A stretch of DNA of 54,295 bases from contig JBOZIK010000001.1 in assembly GCA_051453625.1 (NCBI GenBank), positions 215,583,188-215,637,482 on the forward strand, read 5' to 3'. Positions 1 through 13,225 of the stretch are shown in pieces. Positions within the stretch are counted from its first letter, which is position 1. Each line of letters opens with the position of its first letter. The position numbers and the translations under genes were made by a program. Origin of the DNA: Welwitschia mirabilis (Eukaryota > Gnetophyta > Gnetopsida > Welwitschiales). Under the pieces are notes generated by a model. That model did not search any database, was not told where the DNA came from, and worked only from the letters and a program-made list of their open reading frames with translations.

Positions 1-655
1 GAGGAAGTTAATTTAGACATTTATTAAGTTAAACTTACCAAAGTTTATAGGATGTCTAGATCCATCAAAAGCAGAATCATGGCTAAGTAACATTGAGAAG
101 GTTATAGGCATCTTAGGATGTGATAAATACGAAAAAGCTTATTTAGATATCTATATATTACAAGGAGAAGCTAACTTATGGTGTAGAAGCTAACTTATTT
201 AAATATCTATATGTTTAAACTTTCATTATGAGAGTTTAAACACATATTTAAAGAAANNNNNNNNNNNNNNNNNNNNNNNNNNNNNNNNNNNNNNNNNNNN
301 NNNNNNNNNNNNNNNNNNNNNNNNNNNNNNNNNNNNNNNNNNNNNNNNNNNNNNNNATGAAAAGGCTTCTTTAGCTATCTACATGTTACAAGGAGAAGCT
401 AATTTATGGTGAAAAATAGAGATGGCAAAGTTAGATAAGGTGAAATTTTCATGGGGAGAGTTTAAGCATATATTTAAAGAAAAGTATATTACCAAGTTCT
501 ACATTTGTTAAAAGGTTACCAAATTCTACAATCTTAGGAAAGCACCTAATGTAACCATAGCTTCTTATAAATGTAAATTTGTGGAACCATTAAGATATGT
601 ATTACATATGCATTTTGATGAAGAAGCCAAAGGAAATATTTTCATTGATAGTCTT
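1..655 (+). pseudogene. Ty3/gypsy gag, 5' half (element D)
   Basis: Decayed retrotransposon capsid gene (gag), which would form the cytoplasmic virus-like particle. The translation shows typical gypsy gag blocks: a GEANLW stretch before the gap and again after it, SWGEFKHIFKEKY near 450-485, and a block ending in DEEAKG near 615-632. Stops and frameshifts break it. The two GEANLW copies on either side of the 257-356 gap are clearly diverged, so this is a partial duplication or two merged copies rather than one sequence repeated by assembly. The reading frame at 655 continues at 26393, after insertion C, into the gag tail. The start and the 5' LTR lie outside the window. Assignment to gag is firm; assignment to the same element as 26393-35271 rests on the target duplication and frame. 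Confidence 0.8.
257..356. other. Assembly gap, 100 N
   Basis: Run of exactly 100 N inside the D gag relic. Flanking sequences resemble each other but differ at many bases. Confidence 0.99.
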
Positions 656-1903
656 TGTAATAGTGCAGCTTTGTGCAAACATTACATCTTTAAACAAATC
701 CTAAAATTCACTAAAATATATATTACATAATACAAAACACTAATATAGATAGGAGTGGACCCAAATGTTGTAATTTCATAGAAGGCATAAGCAAAAAGAG
801 AGAGAATTAATTTCAAATAAAATATTTACATACTTCCTAAGTAGAACAGAATAACAATTTAAAGTAAATAATGCAAGTAAATACACTATGTAAATGAAAT
901 GTACAATCTATTCTAAATGTAACATCTATTCGATTACTAATTCAACCTATCATAGAGATTGACCTTATATAACCTAAATCAATCAAGGAAAGCCATCACT
1001 AGACCAAGATCATTCTAATCTATTAAGTTTATCAAATAGAGTATGAAATCAATGTAAAGTTAATCTAAGAAATAAAATGCAATGTATTTAAACTAATAAT
1101 ATCAACCTTAATAAAGGTTTCCCTTATGATCTGTATCATAGATGAGATTATCATAGAATCATAAGAAATATAAACCATAAGAATGATGCATATAACAAAA
1201 GATATGAAAAAAAACACATTTTTGATTAATTCAAACCAACATCCATGTTACAAAGTAGTAGCAACTTAATGAAGGATACACAATTCAACACTAAGAAAGA
1301 TGTCTCTCTGCAATAACAAAGGATGGATCTATTACCCTTTAATCTCTCATCATGATAATTTCCAATGCTAAAGAATATAAAATTGAAGTCAAGGGTGGAA
1401 AAGGTACTTATTACAAATAAAGACTCTAAAAATAGCAAATACTAATAAACATGGTAAAACCCTAATGACCATACAAGAAGATGCATGACACATGGTAAAA
1501 GTTTGGTGAAGTTTGATGAAGCATTATTTTTAGTATTGTCCTACTAATTGTCCAAACATCATAAGAAATGATGCCATATTATAAAGAATCCACATCAGCT
1601 ACCAAATTAGTCCAATAAGCATCCTAGTTAGCATAAGTTATTTTGTCGTTTGTACTATTATCTAGACAATAAGATAGATGATGGCTTTGTCAAAATATTT
1701 CTTGTATCAAATCAGTCTCTTACTACTTTAGATAGGAAGTATTGTAATTTGTCTAAAATTCTGTCAAATGTAATGAAGATTGCATGTTTTTGTGATATTT
1801 TCCTTAACTCTCTATTATCATCAAAACTTAGCATAAACTTATCTAATGTTCTTCAAAACTACTCAAAATGCCTATCAAATGCATACAATTTGGTAGTACA
1901 ACA
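656..1903 (-). repeat. Left (3') LTR of element C
   Basis: Its bases from about 815 onward match 12157-13225 plus 26348-26387 over the whole length at roughly 80 percent by eye. It starts TGTAATAG on the plus strand and ends ACAACA, with the polypurine tract directly beyond it. The partner LTR ends ACAATA, one C-to-T change. The left end was placed by the target duplication GTCTT at 651-655. Open stretches inside it (for example 1226-1438 and 1650-1934) are by-products and not genes. Confidence 0.8.
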
Positions 1904-1916
1904 TAGCCCTCCACTT
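1904..1916 (-). promoter_or_regulatory. Polypurine tract of element C
   Basis: The minus strand reads AAGTGGAGGGCTA immediately before the LTR start TGTTGTACTACC. This is the expected plus-strand primer site and resembles Athila tracts. It fixes the inner end of the LTR and the element's orientation. Confidence 0.75.
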
Positions 1917-4900
1917 AGTTTTATTAGTCCCTAACAAAATTAGGTGAATGACTATGATTACAAGCCAAATTAACAAAAGATAAATCAACTAAGGAAATAT
2001 AAAATAAACTCAAAAATAATCTTTAAAATCTCAAAATGTAGAATAGAAATGTCAAAAACACATAACTAAACATTTTACCTTTGTAGAGTAAGTGGTCATA
2101 TTATCATGATATCATCTAGACAATGAAGGGGACAATAGATTCTTGAAATAGAAGCTTGCAAAAAAATTTTTAGAAAGATAAAAATTAAAACTTAATAGAA
2201 TTAATACCTCCCCACTTGAATGTATTGCATATCATAAGAAAATAATCATATATAAAATAAAAAAATCATCATTATGAAATGTCTCAATAATACGATGTGT
2301 AATAATATCTTAAAAATAGAAGTTGGATACAATAATAATACTTAAAAAATCATGTCTATATAAAATCATGAGTTTTTAATAGAATTCACAAAGGAAAGGT
2401 ACATAATACAATATAATAAATCACTTTCCTTATTGTGTTAAAATGAATTTTCGATGTGCAGCAAGCTCAGGTGTGGGTGGAGAAGATAGAGGGTGCTTAG
2501 GATCTATAAGGAAATGATGATCAAGGATCATCATAATGAAACATGTAGTCTTGTCTCCCTATATTCTAGAAACCTTTAAAATGTTAACTGTTACACCATG
2601 CTCAATGCATAACATGCACTGACGCACATCATTTAGCTACTCCTTGGTGTATTTAACTCTCCTCTCAACTATAGATATCCTCTGTTGTAGCTTAGTGAAG
2701 CCTTGGTCGATATCCTCTCTAATTCCCTATGTAATATCTACTAAGAGATTCTGAATCTACTTAATGATGATACCAAATGTAGGTCTCTATACCTAAGATC
2801 TCCTTAACTCTCTTGGAATCTGGATGTCCATCTTTTATGGGTAACGAGCTAATGTCTATAGATGTGTAAATATCTACTCATCCATAGGCTCAAGTATGTA
2901 GAAGCATCTAAACATAGCCAAGAGAAGCAATGGATATCCTAGATTTTGTAGCTACTAAGCCTCAACAATGGTCCTAAGTCTCCTCCAAATAAAAGTTGGT
3001 AAGTCTATCTGCTTCCCCTACCTAAATACTACCAACATCTATAGATAAACCACCATAACATGATTGTTGTAAAATAATGGATTGATGTTATGAATTAATT
3101 CTCTATGAAAAATCTTATATATAGGTAACAAATGTATCATTAAAACTCCCCACTTATTACCAATACCATCATTTAGTATGTCTAATGCTACGTCATAAGC
3201 ATGACACTACTCTGTACTATTAGCTAAGTAAATGTGTGTATGTTCAATGCCACATAAGTTGGTAATAGAAATAATTTATCTTAGGAGAATAAATATCTCA
3301 TGGCTATGAACGGTAGCTATAATCATATCAACTAGGTAGTCATTAGCATTGAATCACTTCTTAATGTGCATGATATCATAAATCTCTCTAGTCTTTAAGA
3401 CATAATAAGCTTCAGATGCATCCAAAATCCTCCTCAATTGAAGATCTATCAATATATAATCCACCTTTGACTCTAATCTACTTAAAAAATATCTGAAGTG
3501 CCTTTCAACTTAGCTAGAGGCTATCAGAATAGAGTGGAATCATTCTTGATGAGGTAAAGGATGAACCAGCTCTACCTACTCAATCTTAGGTGGTACTAAT
3601 GGGCTTGCCTCCTACTTTAATGCCTTAACCTTTGCCTCAACCAATCTAGCTCCTAATGTGTGTGGTCTAACTAGTCATAAAAACAAAGTGCATCATGCAA
3701 GATCAAGTGAAAATCACTAAAATGTATCTCTTAAAAGCTTTTAAAAAATTCATAAAAATTGTGAAAAGAGGTCTTAACCCCCTTTAAGAAAATCAATACA
3801 TCTTGTACTCCCTAATCGTGTGAAGAATTGTATAAAACTGGTGGACCCAACAGAAGGTTAAAAATGAAAGTGATCAAATCAAAAATCTAATTTAGAGAAA
3901 TGTATAGTTCATTATATTGATTAATTTACTTATAAGAATCAGTACATCTTGATTTATGGTTTTCAAGAAAAGGATATTTAAAGTTAAAAACCTAATTCAA
4001 CTTCGTAAAATGCACAATTTTAAATATCTTACAAAATGCACAATTAAAATTAGATCTCTAAGTACCAAGTTGAAGAGAACAAAAAACTGAGTGATATATG
4101 TGAAAACTACACACTAAAAGGCTTAAAAATGGAAGAAAAAGATTAAAAATAACAAGGGAGAGAAAAAAATACCTTATTTTGACAAATTTGATTCAATCTC
4201 GCAATATGACTACTAAACTCATGGGTGAAAGATCCAAGACATTAGTAGCCCTAGCATAATGTTCATTTCTCAAAATAATGAATGGAAACAATGCCTGAAT
4301 GAAGAAAAATGATGTCAAAGAAGGTTAGGTTACAATTTTATCACACTGTCATCTAGTCACATCATCTGAATAATGGCCCTAAGATGACTATCAGAAAAGT
4401 TCTAATCTATCATCTAGCTTCTTGTCTAAATGACCTAGTGGATGAATAGATCTTAAAAATTTTTAAAAAAATAAAAATATTAGCTAAACAAGTTAGGCTT
4501 AGATACCAACATGAAGGTATCAAATTTTATCAAAAAACTTAAAATATAGGGAATGATGAAGAATCATTATGAATAAGGATAAAAAATTAAAAAAAAACTT
4601 AAAGGAATCAAAAGATAAGGTAATAAAAATGCACTAAATAGGATGAAGCCTGACCAAAAACAAAACTAAACAAATGTGTTTGAACTAAAAAATAATCATG
4701 AAAATATATAGAATTTCAAAATGCTTAAAGGAACAACATAAAATTATAAGGATAATCATCTAAGCATAAGATAAGATCATCTAATCAAAATGCTAAAAAA
4801 AAGTTAATTTTTATAAATAAAATAATACAAGTGAAAATGAAAGTAACGATAAGAAAACTACTAAATGATAAGGTCCTAAAAATGATGATGAAAAAGTATA

Positions 4901-5960
4901 GAAATAACTTTAAAATAAAAGCAAAATATCAAAAGAAAAATAAAATGAAAATAGACAACTAGAAACATGAAGAAGATAGCATATCTATCCTAAATTCTAA
5001 CCTGCAAACCCTCTTAGAAGATATTATAAATCCATTTGAGTAAAGAGGCATGATAAAATGTATTAACTCCATAAAGTTCCATCCAAAAAGATAGCAATTA
5101 TGATAAAATAAAAGATTAAGTGCTTAAAATAATGAATGATAAGACCAAAATCTAATCAAAGTGAACTCACCTACTCACATTCCAAGACACATCTGAATCC
5201 TCAAAAGTGAAATGATCATATGAGTATACTAAGAGACTAAGAAATAAGAAATGCCTCTAATGATACCAAGAATACCATTAATCCCATAGCATTAATGTTT
5301 TATTACTACTTTCATGATGAGGGGAGTACAACCACAGTTAGAGAAGTAAGTACCTATAAAGCATGATCAACTAATCCCCTAGTAGAATTTCCATAACTAC
5401 CAATGCTACTAAAGGTTTATGTCGACAAAATTTACCCTAAAGTAATAGGACATCATGGTGATCATGTATTTTAGCATAGATACAATAAACCATAATCATT
5501 ATTCTTTCTTTTGCCCCTTTTTTCACACAAAGAACTCCTACATGGTTACACACTCAAAAAGATAAAGGTGAAGAAGTGAGATAAAAGACAGAAAAGAACA
5601 TACCTAAACAAGTAAATACCTCACATCATTGAAACAACAGAAGAAATAAGATATCTTCCTTCAAATTGAAGTTTATAAATATATGAATGTCTTAAGATTA
5701 GGTGAATCCAATCTTATCACTGTAAAATACCTAAGTACGAATGCTAGTTATGGAAACTTCATAAAGCAAATACACAAGTTAAGTTAAAAATGATCAAGTA
5801 ATATTATAACATCCATCAAAGGAATAAACTAAGAGAGAATTCAGATAATGGTAGGGAGGAAGTACTCCTCATTAAGGAAAAGCTCCAAGACAATTGCTTA
5901 TATCATATTCAAGATTGCATTAAAAGGTTTTTCATATATTTTCAACCTTTATCCATTAAT
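1917..5960 (-). pseudogene. Element C region between pol and 3' LTR (env-like position)
   Basis: About 4 kb between integrase and the 3' LTR. No long ORF survives. Minus-strand frames around 2640-3720 read like a broken protein, with short blocks such as ILDASEAYYVLKTREIYD (near 3400) interrupted by stops, many of them at codons that could once have been CAA, CAG or TGG. Athila elements carry an env-like third ORF at this position, so this is the likely origin by position. The residues alone do not identify a family. The part from about 3750 to 5950 is very A-rich on the plus strand and I see no protein in it. Bases 5961-6068 repeat 6169-6276 across a gap. Confidence 0.4.
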
Positions 5961-6068
5961 TTCTAAATCTCCCTAGTATCTAAGTTAGAAATCTTAGTGG
6001 AGCTATTAGAATGTACTTTCTTTACAGTATAAGGACCTAATCATTTAGAGATTAACTTTTTGTATAAA

Positions 6069-6168
6069 NNNNNNNNNNNNNNNNNNNNNNNNNNNNNNNN
6101 NNNNNNNNNNNNNNNNNNNNNNNNNNNNNNNNNNNNNNNNNNNNNNNNNNNNNNNNNNNNNNNNNNNN
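6069..6168. other. Assembly gap, 100 N, with overlapping flanks
   Basis: The 108 bases before the gap (5961-6068) recur immediately after it (6169-6276) with one mismatch. The two contig ends therefore overlap and the gap is probably spurious. Confidence 0.95.
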
Positions 6169-6635
6169 TTCTAAATCTCCCTAGTATCTAAGTTAGAAAT
6201 CTTAGTGGAGCTATTAGAATGTACTTTCTTTACAATATAAGGACCTAATCATTTAGAGATTAACTTTTTGTATAAAATATGCACTTTAGTATTATATAAA
6301 AGAACAAGTTGACCAAGTTCAAACTTTTTATGAAGTAACTTTTTATCATGTTTGAATTTGGCTTGGGATTTATGAATGAGTTGATGATGTATAGCACATG
6401 TAAATTTTTTATCTAAGTGATTAAGTTGAAATATTATATTTTTAATATTTTCATAAATATCTATAAGATTAAGTTGATGAAAAGAATGATAAGAGTTATA
6501 ACACACATTAATTGGTAAAACATAAACTTTTTCATACACAAGTTTATAAGGTGAAAAACTAAGAGAATTGTAGCAAGTAATATGGTAATCCTAAAGAACA
6601 TCATTAAACTTAGAAGCCTAAGATTTTCTATTAAC

Positions 6636-6735
6636 NNNNNNNNNNNNNNNNNNNNNNNNNNNNNNNNNNNNNNNNNNNNNNNNNNNNNNNNNNNNNNNNN
6701 NNNNNNNNNNNNNNNNNNNNNNNNNNNNNNNNNNN
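6636..6735. other. Assembly gap, 100 N
   Basis: Placeholder-size gap inside the element C integrase; the flanks do not overlap visibly. Confidence 0.99.
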
Positions 6736-7440
6736 TATAAATAACTTTTTATAGAATTTTCTTTATTTCTCTATTTGCATTTTCAACTTAACCATTGGTT
6801 TATGGATGATAACCATAAGCTACTCTATATTTAATTCCAATGGATAAAAGAAGTTTCCTAAAAAGATAATTAATAAAATGAGTTTTTTAATCACTAATGA
6901 TAATTCTAGGAAAACTAAAACATTGAAAAATATAAGTTCTAATAAAATTGCAAATAGTTTAAGCATCATTCGTAAAAGTAGAAATAGCTTTAACTCATTT
7001 AGTAACATAATTAATAGCCATTAAAATATAGTTCTTATCATTATAAAATGGATTAATAATGCCTATAAAATCATTTTTTCAATAATAAAAAGGTTCACAT
7101 TTAAGATAAGATTTAAGGAACATATCATCAGAATGAATAATGCTACCATAATGTTAACAAACATTACACCTCCTAGCTAAATCAAAAGAATCTTAAAAAA
7201 TACTAAGTCAATAAAAAATAGAGTGAATAATTTCATAAATGATCTTCATAAATTCCACCATGGCAAAGCTGACGGATGTCTAATTTTTCCCATTTAGACA
7301 CACATTTTCTCATGATTTGGTCTTTGTACCTATGGTAAAGATATGGCTCTATGCATTTATAATCAACTATTTTATGGAGAAAATATTTTCTTAGATTATA
7401 ACTACAATGTTGTAGTGTTTTTATAATAATAATATAATTA

Positions 7441-8910
7441 ACTATATTAATATACCAAGGATAAGAATGAGTAGAAGATATGACAAAATGACAAAATGTT
7501 TTCCATCTGGAAAAGAATCATCAATTATAAGATCAGCAAGAGAAGAAGAAAGATATGAAAAATCATCTGCTACACTATTATGTTTTCCTACTTTATAAAT
7601 AATGGTAAGATTAAAGTCTTGCATGAGAAGGATCCATCTAAAAATACTAACACTAAAATCTTTCTTGATCATGAGATCTCTAATAGTTGCATGATCGATA
7701 TAAAAATTTGTGTAGAAGTCTAAAACTAGTATCTAAAATTATCAAGGCAAAATATTATGACTAACATTTCTTTCTTAGTAGTAGTATAATTCGATTGAGT
7801 CTTAGATAAAGTTTTGCTATAATGAAATATAAGTTTAAAATCATTTTCATACTTTTATCCAAGAACCCCTCCCATGGTAACATTACTAGCATCACACATT
7901 AGTTCAAAATCTTTATTCTAATCGGCTCCCATTATAATAGGTGTGAAATAGATTACATCTTTAACTATTTCAAAAGCAAGCTAACAAGAATCATTCTATT
8001 TAAATTTATCCTTTTTTAAAATAATGAGTGAAGGATTTACAAATTTTAGCATAATCATAAATAAAATGACAATAAAAACCACAATGACTAAGGAAAGATA
8101 AAACTAGAGGAGTTAGGTTTTTAATGATACTTACTTTTTAAGGTACATCCTAATTCCTTTACTATAAATGTGATGACCTAAGACAATTCCATAATCAAGT
8201 AAAAAGAAACTCTTCTCTGAATCTAAATGTAAATTACTCTCAATGCATCTATCAAGGAATTTCTCTAACTTTCTAAGATTTATTCAAAGTTTTCACCAAA
8301 GATTGAGAAGTCATCCATATAAATTTCAATTAAATCCTCTAACATATTAAAAAACATACCCATCATTGCACATTAAAAAGTAACAGGAGCATTACAAAGT
8401 CTAAAAGACATATTTCCAAAGGCAAGTATGCCTAAAGGTAAAGTAAAAGTTATTTTTTCTTGATCCTTACTAACTATACAAACCTGATTGTATGAAGAAA
8501 GTAATAAAAGACACATTCTTAGATTCTATCAAGTATTTGATCAAGAAAAGGTAGAGGACAATAGTCCTTTTTATTACTTTATTTATCTTCATAACATCAA
8601 TACAAATTCTCTACTTCCCTCCTATCTTAGGCACTATTGTTAAAGGGCTAACCCATTCATTATAAGATATGGCATAAATAATTTTAGCATCCATTAATTT
8701 AATGATTTCATCTTTTACAACTTATTGAAGGACTATATTTAGTCTATGTTGAGGTTTCCTAATAGGTTTTGCATTATCCTCATGGTAGATTTTATGTTGA
8801 ATAATAAAAGTAGGAATGGTTATTAAATCCTTATGGGTTCAAGCAAATGCATTAACCTTAGAATTCAAAAGTGAGATTAAAATTGATTCTTATTGAGGAG
8901 AAATATTCTT
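7441..8910 (-). pseudogene. Reverse transcriptase and RNase H of element C, broken
   Basis: RT copies the element RNA and RNase H removes the template. On the minus strand, RT begins near 8720 with a block equivalent to the Athila 'IIKLMDAKIIYAIS' segment. It passes a FRLCNAPVTF motif near 8385-8415 and the intact catalytic YMDD box at 8310-8321. RNase H ends at 7442-7672 with RWILLMQDFNLTI and VADDFSYLSS (family form VADHLSRL). Stops occur throughout RT. The catalytic box has survived although the frame has not. Confidence 0.8.
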
Positions 8911-9339
8911 ATTTATTATAAAGGGTTTACTTTGATCCTCATATAAAAAGATATATTTTAGTCCACTGGATAAAGGTTTTAGATTTAAATTCAAATTTTT
9001 AATTTTTATTAATTTTTTCTTAGAGTTGACTATTGTCTCAAATAATCATCCAAACAACATGGGTGGATGACCTCCATTAAAATATGGAATCTTATTTATT
9101 TTTAAATATTGGACTTCTTCATATATTATAGTTTTAGTTTCTTCACTCTCCTAATAAAAATAGTCTATTTCTAAATGTTTATAGTTGATTTTATCAGCAT
9201 TGAAAATTTCAAGTTTTCTACTTCATGTGAATCATCATACAACGTAGGCTCATGAAGCATTAACCATCTCTCTTTAAGTGGACGATGCCATAAAAATAAT
9301 TTTGAATTAATTTCTTTTTCTACATTGCACTTATTACTT

Positions 9340-9710
9340 GTGTCTTACTTAGTAGCATCAAAAACTATAATAGTAAATTTTTTATTTTTTAAGTGATACT
9401 CCATCATTCCAATTCTTGCATCAATAATACAATGGACTATTATACAAAATGCTCTACCTAAAAGTAGTGAATCATCTCCATTATTCTCAACTTAAATTAC
9501 AACCATGTCTATTGGATAGAATTCTCTCTCAATTTAAATTATTAAACCATTTATTATTTCTAAATATTTAGTCACTAATGTATTTTCCAATTCTAATTAA
9601 GATAATACATGTAGGCTCAATTCTACTTTTTAAACTAAGTCATTGACAAATGTGTAAGGGCATAATATTAATAGCTACTCCTATATTGATTAAGGCTCTC
9701 TTTATTTTTT
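9340..9710 (-). pseudogene. Aspartic protease of element C, inactive
   Basis: The protease would cut the Gag-Pol polyprotein. The minus strand shows the active-site block near 9663-9705 as ALINIGVAINIMPL, where Athila proteases normally read an Asp-Leu-Gly-Ala stretch; the catalytic Asp has become Asn. Downstream, at about 9350-9480, the flap-to-end block LLLGRAFCIIVHCIIDAR corresponds to the family's LGRPFL...IDV segment. Stops lie between the blocks, so it is non-functional. Confidence 0.7.
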
Positions 9711-9899
9711 TATTTTCTTATAATGTATTACTGCCACTAAATTCTTAAATTTTGGAATTTTTTTACAAAACTAAGTTGATTATAGATTGACCTAGGAAAA
9801 CTTTATTAAGTATGATTCATTTTTATTTCCTTCTAATTAGGTCTTTCCACAACTTAGAATATTTATGATTTTCTTACAAGAGTTTCTAAAATGGTTAAA

Positions 9900-11600
9900 T
9901 TTATGCTCACATCTTATACTAAGGCTTTAAGATAATGATTAAAGATATGATTATCATTTAATCTATTAAGAAAAGGAGTAGTAGGTTTCTTTCCTTTATC
10001 TCGAGAAGAATTTTTCTTATTGAGATTATTAGTTAAAGAAGAATGAAAGGTATGGTTTTCTAATATTTTAATATCCTCTTCTTCTTTTCATCTTTCTTAT
10101 CAATTTTAGAAGTAAAAGCCTTATGGATAGGAGGTGTTATTTTATTTTCACTTCTTGTCATAACCTAATAATCTTTACTTACTTCATTATGGTTGGGTAA
10201 AGGTTTTATTACAAGTGATTCTTGTGGTATTTGATTTACAAGCATAGTTTATTAAAGAACATTCGCTAAATTTTAAATGTTTGAATTTTTTCTCTCTTGA
10301 TATTTTTTTTAATTCATTAATAGAATTTTTAAGTAGATCATTTTGATTTTGAGAATTTGATATCCTTTCTTGACAATTTGAGCTAGTTGGTTAGAAGTTT
10401 AAGTTGTTTAATTAAAACTTATCATTATCAAATCTATTTCTAAATAGTTAAAAATTTGGATGATTTATTTGAAAGTTTTTGAATTTGTTCTCAAAATATT
10501 AGAAGTTGGATTATCCATTCATTTTAGGTTCAAATTAGCTTTTATTTTGATTTTGATTTCTAAAGTTTAATTACTTTTGGTTGAATGCACACACTTATTC
10601 ATAAAATTTCTCTTTGTAAGTTGGCAATAAAGGACATTCCTTTATTATGTAATAGTTATCTTCACATAAATCATAATATGGAATCACATTCTTTCAATTG
10701 TCACTTTTACATCTAAAACCATTTAAGTGTATTTTTCTAATGTAGTTGTGAAATTCTTAATTATGTTTGTTAATTCTTTTTTTATTTTTACTTTCTTTCC
10801 ATGCATCTTCTAATGTGACATTTATTAAATTTTCATCACATGAAAAATCTATAAGTTTTTTAGTTTGGCTATTAAGTCCACTATAGAAATAATATATTAA
10901 TTTTTCTTGAGTTAATGCATCAATGGGATTAGAATGAACTACAATAAAAAATCATTCATAAGTGATGGACATAATCTTCATTAGGTTGTTATCTCTTTCT
11001 TTACTTTTCTTATTGTTGTTTCACTCATAAATCTTTTTATAAAAACTTCTTGAACTTGGTTCAATATTTTTAAGTTTTTATGTAAAATAGTTCTTAACCA
11101 TAATTTCGCTTTTTCTTTTAATGTGATATGAAAAAAAACCATATAAGTATGATCACTAATTAATTGTTTATCATTTTCTGAAGTAAGCACTAATTGTTCA
11201 ATTTTTGCTATATGTTGAAGGGGATCTTCATCATTTTCTTCATTAAAAATAGGATGAGCATTTAGATTTCTTAACTTAACATCATTATCAGGAGGTAGGC
11301 CAAAAGTATTTTGGATTTCATACCTTTTATTTATGATTAGATTTTTAAGAGTAACATTAGAATTTGGATTTACAAGGGTAATAGAGATTCCTATCATGAT
11401 TAGAGGATTAGGTGAAGCTACTTGTTTCTATTTTTTCATAAAATTCAACATTACAATAATTTTATTTTCTTTTAAACTTTCTTTTGAAAAATTTTCTTTG
11501 AAAAAAATAGATTCGAAAACAACAAATGTAGAAAAATATTCTTGGTTAATTCCTAGAATATTTTGCATACCTCGGATTTATGTACCTGAGTTTAGTTTGT
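9900..11600 (-). pseudogene. gag of element C (capsid and zinc knuckle), broken
   Basis: The longest open part, 10981-11397, encodes the capsid core with the Athila-type blocks HITLKEKAKLWL, then NQVQEVFIKRF and RKVKKEIT. A nucleocapsid zinc knuckle is visible further along at about 10630-10680 as YDLCEDNYYIIKECP; its first Cys is now Tyr. The N-terminal part runs right towards the gap at 11804. The ATG at the start of the open part is not the true start. The plus-strand open stretch at 11333-11602 is antisense to this gene. Confidence 0.75.
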
Positions 11601-11803
11601 AGTTGATCAAACCTTCTCCAATGTTTTCTTTGATTAATAACCACTTTCTCTAATATTTTTTGTTTTTACTAGAGTTTACTATATTCTAGTATGGTTAGTT
11701 CTATTTTTGTAGATGTCATCTCTGTGGTCGTTCAAATGATGTACTTGGATGAAAGAAGACATTAAAAACCTAAAACAAAAAACATAAAAAAAATCATGAA
11801 ATA

Positions 11804-12153
11804 NNNNNNNNNNNNNNNNNNNNNNNNNNNNNNNNNNNNNNNNNNNNNNNNNNNNNNNNNNNNNNNNNNNNNNNNNNNNNNNNNNNNNNNNNNNNNNNNN
11901 NNNNNNNNNNNNNNNNNNNNNNNNNNNNNNNNNNNNNNNNNNNNNNNNNNNNNNNNNNNNNNNNNNNNNNNNNNNNNNNNNNNNNNNNNNNNNNNNNNNN
12001 NNNNNNNNNNNNNNNNNNNNNNNNNNNNNNNNNNNNNNNNNNNNNNNNNNNNNNNNNNNNNNNNNNNNNNNNNNNNNNNNNNNNNNNNNNNNNNNNNNNN
12101 NNNNNNNNNNNNNNNNNNNNNNNNNNNNNNNNNNNNNNNNNNNNNNNNNNNNN
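11804..12153. other. Assembly gap, 350 N
   Basis: By comparison with the left LTR, this gap should hide the first 150 or so bases of element C's right LTR and its primer-binding site. Confidence 0.95.
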
Positions 12154-13225
12154 ATTTTAAATAAAATATTTATATACTTTCTAAGTAAAACAAAATAGCA
12201 ATGGAAAGTAAAAAATGCAAATAAATATACTTTGCAAATAAGATGCAAAATCTATTCTAAATGTGACATCTATTCGATTACCAAATCAATGTATCATAGA
12301 GATTGGCCCTATATAATCTAGATCAATCAATGAAAGCCATCACCCAATTAAGACCAACCTAAGCTATTAGATCTATCAAATAGAATATAAAAATAATGCA
12401 AAGTTAATCTAGAAGATGAAATGCAATGTACCTAAAATAACAATATCAACCTTAATAAAGATTACCCTCATGATCTATATCATAGATGAAGCTATCACAA
12501 AATCATAAGTAATATAAATTATAAGGGGGATGCATATAATAAAAGATATAAAAAGAAAAATAGATTTTTGATTAAGTCAAACCAACATTCATGTTACAAA
12601 GTCGCAACAGCTTAATAAAGGATACATATCCCAACACCAAGAAATAGATTTCTCTATAACAATAAAGGATGGACCTCCTACCCTTCGATCACTTATCATA
12701 AGAATTTTTAATACGAAAGAAGATAAAGTTAAAATTAGAATGGAGGAGGTATTTATTACAAACAAAGACTCTAAAAATATCAAGCACTAACAAATATAAT
12801 AAAACCCTAACACTTGCGTAGATGCATGACACATGGCAAAAATTTGATGAAGTTTCATAAAGCATTATATTTAGGTGTCATTCTACTACTCATCTAAACA
12901 TCATAGGACATAATGCCATATTATACAAGATCCACATTAGCTGCTAGGTTACTCTAATAAATGTCCTAGTCAATATAAGTTCTTCTGTCATCCATACTAT
13001 TCTCCAGACAATAAGGTGAATGATGGATTTTGTAAAGATGTTTCTTATGTCAAATCAACCTCTTTGATTATAGGATTATTGATTTAGATAGGAAGTATTA
13101 TAATTTTTTTAAAATCCTCTCAAATGTAATGAAGATTGCATATTTTCATAATATTTGTCCTAGCTCTCCATTATGATTGAAACTTATCATAAACTTATCT
13201 AATGTTCTATCAAACTACTTAAAAT
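12154..13225 (-). repeat. Right (5') LTR of element C, part 1
   Basis: Direct repeat of the LTR at 656-1903. It is cut at 13225 by the insertion of element A. The last 35 bases of the LTR reappear at 26353-26387, just after A's second AAAAT target copy. Confidence 0.82.
13221..13225. repeat. Target-site duplication of element A (left copy)
   Basis: AAAAT, repeated at 26348-26352 directly after A's 3' LTR. Removing A and one copy restores the LTR of C in register with its partner. Confidence 0.85.

Larger units (their letters stand above)
5961..7440 (-). pseudogene. Integrase of element C, broken
   Basis: Integrase would insert the cDNA into the host genome. On the minus strand the N-terminal part lies near 7200-7400 (CIEPYLYHRYKDQ, then a degenerate zinc-binding region). 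The core end is near 6770-6860, where a YHP.TNG.VE motif has both glutamines replaced by stops. The C-terminal part at 6249-6539 is open for 96 codons and ends with a GQLVLLYNTK block, followed by a KLISK stretch and LGPY. This layout is typical of Athila-type integrase. Two 100-N gaps (6069-6168, 6636-6735) and many stops break it. Minus-strand frames at 6820-7008 are a shifted reading of the core and not a separate gene. Confidence 0.75.

Noticed and set aside
257-356. Third-type artificial gap like those at 6069 and 18228
   Set aside because: The flanks resemble each other but differ too much to be the same locus.
1904-5960. Virus-type envelope gene in element C
   Set aside because: Position fits an env-like ORF but no signal peptide, cleavage site or membrane anchor can be read; kept only as an env-like position.
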